The notes below the pieces were generated by a model that made no database searches, was not told the DNA's origin, and saw only the letters and a program-made list of their open reading frames with translations. DNA of 6,512 nt, taken from positions 1 to 6,512 of the forward strand of contig JAUVHF010000089.1 of the NCBI GenBank assembly GCA_030593425.1, in the 5' to 3' direction. The translations under genes and the position numbers were made by a program. The DNA comes from Anaerolineales bacterium (GTDB lineage: Bacteria; Chloroflexota; Anaerolineae; UBA7937). Of the stretch, positions 5,939 through 6,512 are shown piece by piece (position 1 is the stretch's first letter; each line of letters begins with the position of its first letter).

Positions 5939-5967
5939 TAGTGATTGCGGGTTGTTTGTGATAGAAT
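5939..5967 (+). promoter_or_regulatory. Possible promoter for the chagasin-type gene
   Basis: The plus strand has TGATAGAAT (extended -10, TAGAAT at 5962-5967) with a weak -35 TAGTGA at 5939-5944, spacer 17 nt. A start near 5974 would leave a leader of about 178 nt, which is long. A second weak candidate is TTAACA-17-TGTGTT beginning near 6050. Confidence 0.3.
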
Positions 5968-6136
5968 GAATTTGGTTTTTCATGGAGAAAACGGCTCGCG
6001 TGCCGAAAAGTCAAGGGCCTTGGTGGCCATTCAATAGCACAAAAGGACTATTAACAAGAACCTCAAAATGTGCTGTGTTCCAAAAAGCATGGGAACAAAG
6101 AAGCTTAACTCAATTTTCCCCGCGCCATTCTCCCAT

Positions 6137-6142
6137 AAGGAG
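6137..6142 (+). promoter_or_regulatory. Ribosome binding site deciding the GTG start of the chagasin-type gene
   Basis: AAGGAG lies 9 nt before GTG at 6152. No ATG in this frame starts before the signal peptide, so the site decides in favour of the GTG start. Confidence 0.75.
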
Positions 6143-6151
6143 CATTTCGAC

Positions 6152-6512
6152 GTGAGACGTGTTCTAAAGATAGGTATCTTCCTTCTTCTGGTCATCGTCC
6201 TGGGTTTGACTTCATCATCGAGTGCCCTCTCCAACCCACCTCCTCAAGGGCCGGAGCCGCCAACGCCAACCCCTGCTCTCCCCACAGAAGTTAGGTTGAG
6301 CGCGAAAGATGACGGTCGCCAGATCGAACTCAACGAAGGCCAACTTTCGGTCATCACTTTGGAAGCCAACCCATCCACCGGCTACATGTGGGAGGTGGAG
6401 GAGGGAAGCGAGGAGATCATACGCCAGGTGGGGGAGATAGAGTTCCACCCAGAATCGGATCTACTGGGTGCTCCAGGGAAGCAGATCCTGCGCTTCCAGG
6501 CGGTGGGCCCAG
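6152..6512 (+). CDS. Secreted chagasin-family (I42) cysteine-protease inhibitor domain protein (3' end cut off)
   Basis: Partial: 120 codons are visible, with no stop before the right edge. The GTG start follows AAGGAG by 9 nt. Residues 2-27 form a Sec signal peptide: RRVLK, a hydrophobic stretch IGIFLLLVIVLGL, then SSSSALS with a plausible signal-peptidase I site after ALS; there is no lipobox Cys. A Pro/Thr-rich linker (about 28-45) leads into a chagasin-like domain with LNEGQLSVITLEANPSTGYMW; NPSTGYMW at 73-80 is the NPTTGYxW loop. GAPGKQILRFQAVGP at 106-120 is the conserved GxPG strand. In characterised members these loops block the active site of papain-like proteases; many bacterial members are unstudied. 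It probably acts outside the cell or at the envelope, against own or foreign proteases. A larger multidomain protein is possible, as the end is missing. Confidence 0.85.
   Translation, partial: MRRVLKIGIFLLLVIVLGLTSSSSALSNPPPQGPEPPTPTPALPTEVRLSAKDDGRQIELNEGQLSVITLEANPSTGYMWEVEEGSEEIIRQVGEIEFHPESDLLGAPGKQILRFQAVGP

Larger units (their letters stand above)
5793..6151. other. Divergent non-coding region between the ATL gene string and the chagasin-type gene
   Basis: This roughly 360-nt stretch, less GC-rich than its flanks, has no convincing protein gene. It holds the minus-strand extended -10 promoter, a possible plus-strand promoter (TAGTGA at 5939-5944, 17 nt, then TGATAGAAT with its hexamer at 5962-5967), two short potential hairpins near 5992-6030 (CGGC-TCGCGT-GCCG and GGCC-TTGGT-GGCC), and an inverted repeat TGTTCC-N10-GGAACA (6076-6097). 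ORFs of 64-68 codons run through it but lack ribosome sites and family features. Confidence 0.5.

Noticed and set aside
5789..5983. 64-codon minus-strand ORF in the divergent intergenic region
   Set aside because: It contains the TGCTATAAT promoter in its middle, lacks a clear ribosome site and resembles no known family.
5985..6035. Possible riboswitch in the plus-strand leader (two short hairpins)
   Set aside because: Only 4-bp stems are visible and no known riboswitch core sequence was recognised.
6031..6448. Two minus-strand ORFs (6031-6234 and 6215-6448)
   Set aside because: The second is opposite the chagasin-type gene and the first covers its leader and signal-peptide region; neither has a ribosome site or family motif.

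Overview
The window looks like a chromosomal piece of a GC-rich, free-living, probably anaerobic or thermophilic bacterium. A ferredoxin-linked 2-oxoacid oxidoreductase pair, an ATP-type PEP carboxykinase relative, a DUF1385 (YqhQ-like) membrane protein and a secreted chagasin-type inhibitor would fit Chloroflexota or a neighbouring deep-branching phylum. That placement is inference from gene content only. No mobile element, CRISPR array, rRNA or tRNA was seen.

Layout: almost everything is on the minus strand and is transcribed from right to left. From about 5860 down to 2200 runs a very tight gene string. It holds an alkyltransferase-like (ATL) DNA-repair protein (PWHRV instead of PCHRV), a small Nudix-like protein lacking the Nudix box, an unlisted 36-residue ORF that fills the only gap, a DUF1385 membrane protein, and a 640-residue divergent PEP carboxykinase. 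Neighbouring genes overlap by 4, 11, 8 and 4 nt, so translational coupling is likely. An extended -10 promoter (TGCTATAAT) lies upstream of the ATL gene.

After a 97-nt gap come korD (2x[4Fe-4S] ferredoxin) and korC (gamma subunit), overlapping by 1 nt. The catalytic korA and korB genes are not in the window. A hairpin with a U-rich tail follows korC. Then comes a good sigma70-type promoter (TTGACC-17-TAGAAT) placed so that transcription should begin at the A of the ATG of a beta-CASP/metallo-beta-lactamase nuclease-like gene. That gene would therefore give a leaderless mRNA; it runs off the left edge.

A roughly 360-nt non-coding stretch (about 5793-6151) separates this block from one plus-strand gene at the right edge, which encodes a signal peptide, a Pro-rich linker and a chagasin (I42) protease-inhibitor domain. 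It runs off the right edge.

The genes do not form one obvious pathway. PEP carboxykinase and KorCD both belong to central C3-C5 carbon metabolism; the ATL, Nudix-like and nuclease-like proteins are nucleic-acid or nucleotide related. The best hunting targets are the nested 36-aa ORF, the apparent ACG start of the ATL gene, the Nudix-like protein without a catalytic box, the divergent PEPCK with an insertion in its nucleotide-binding region, the orphan korDC pair and the leaderless promoter.
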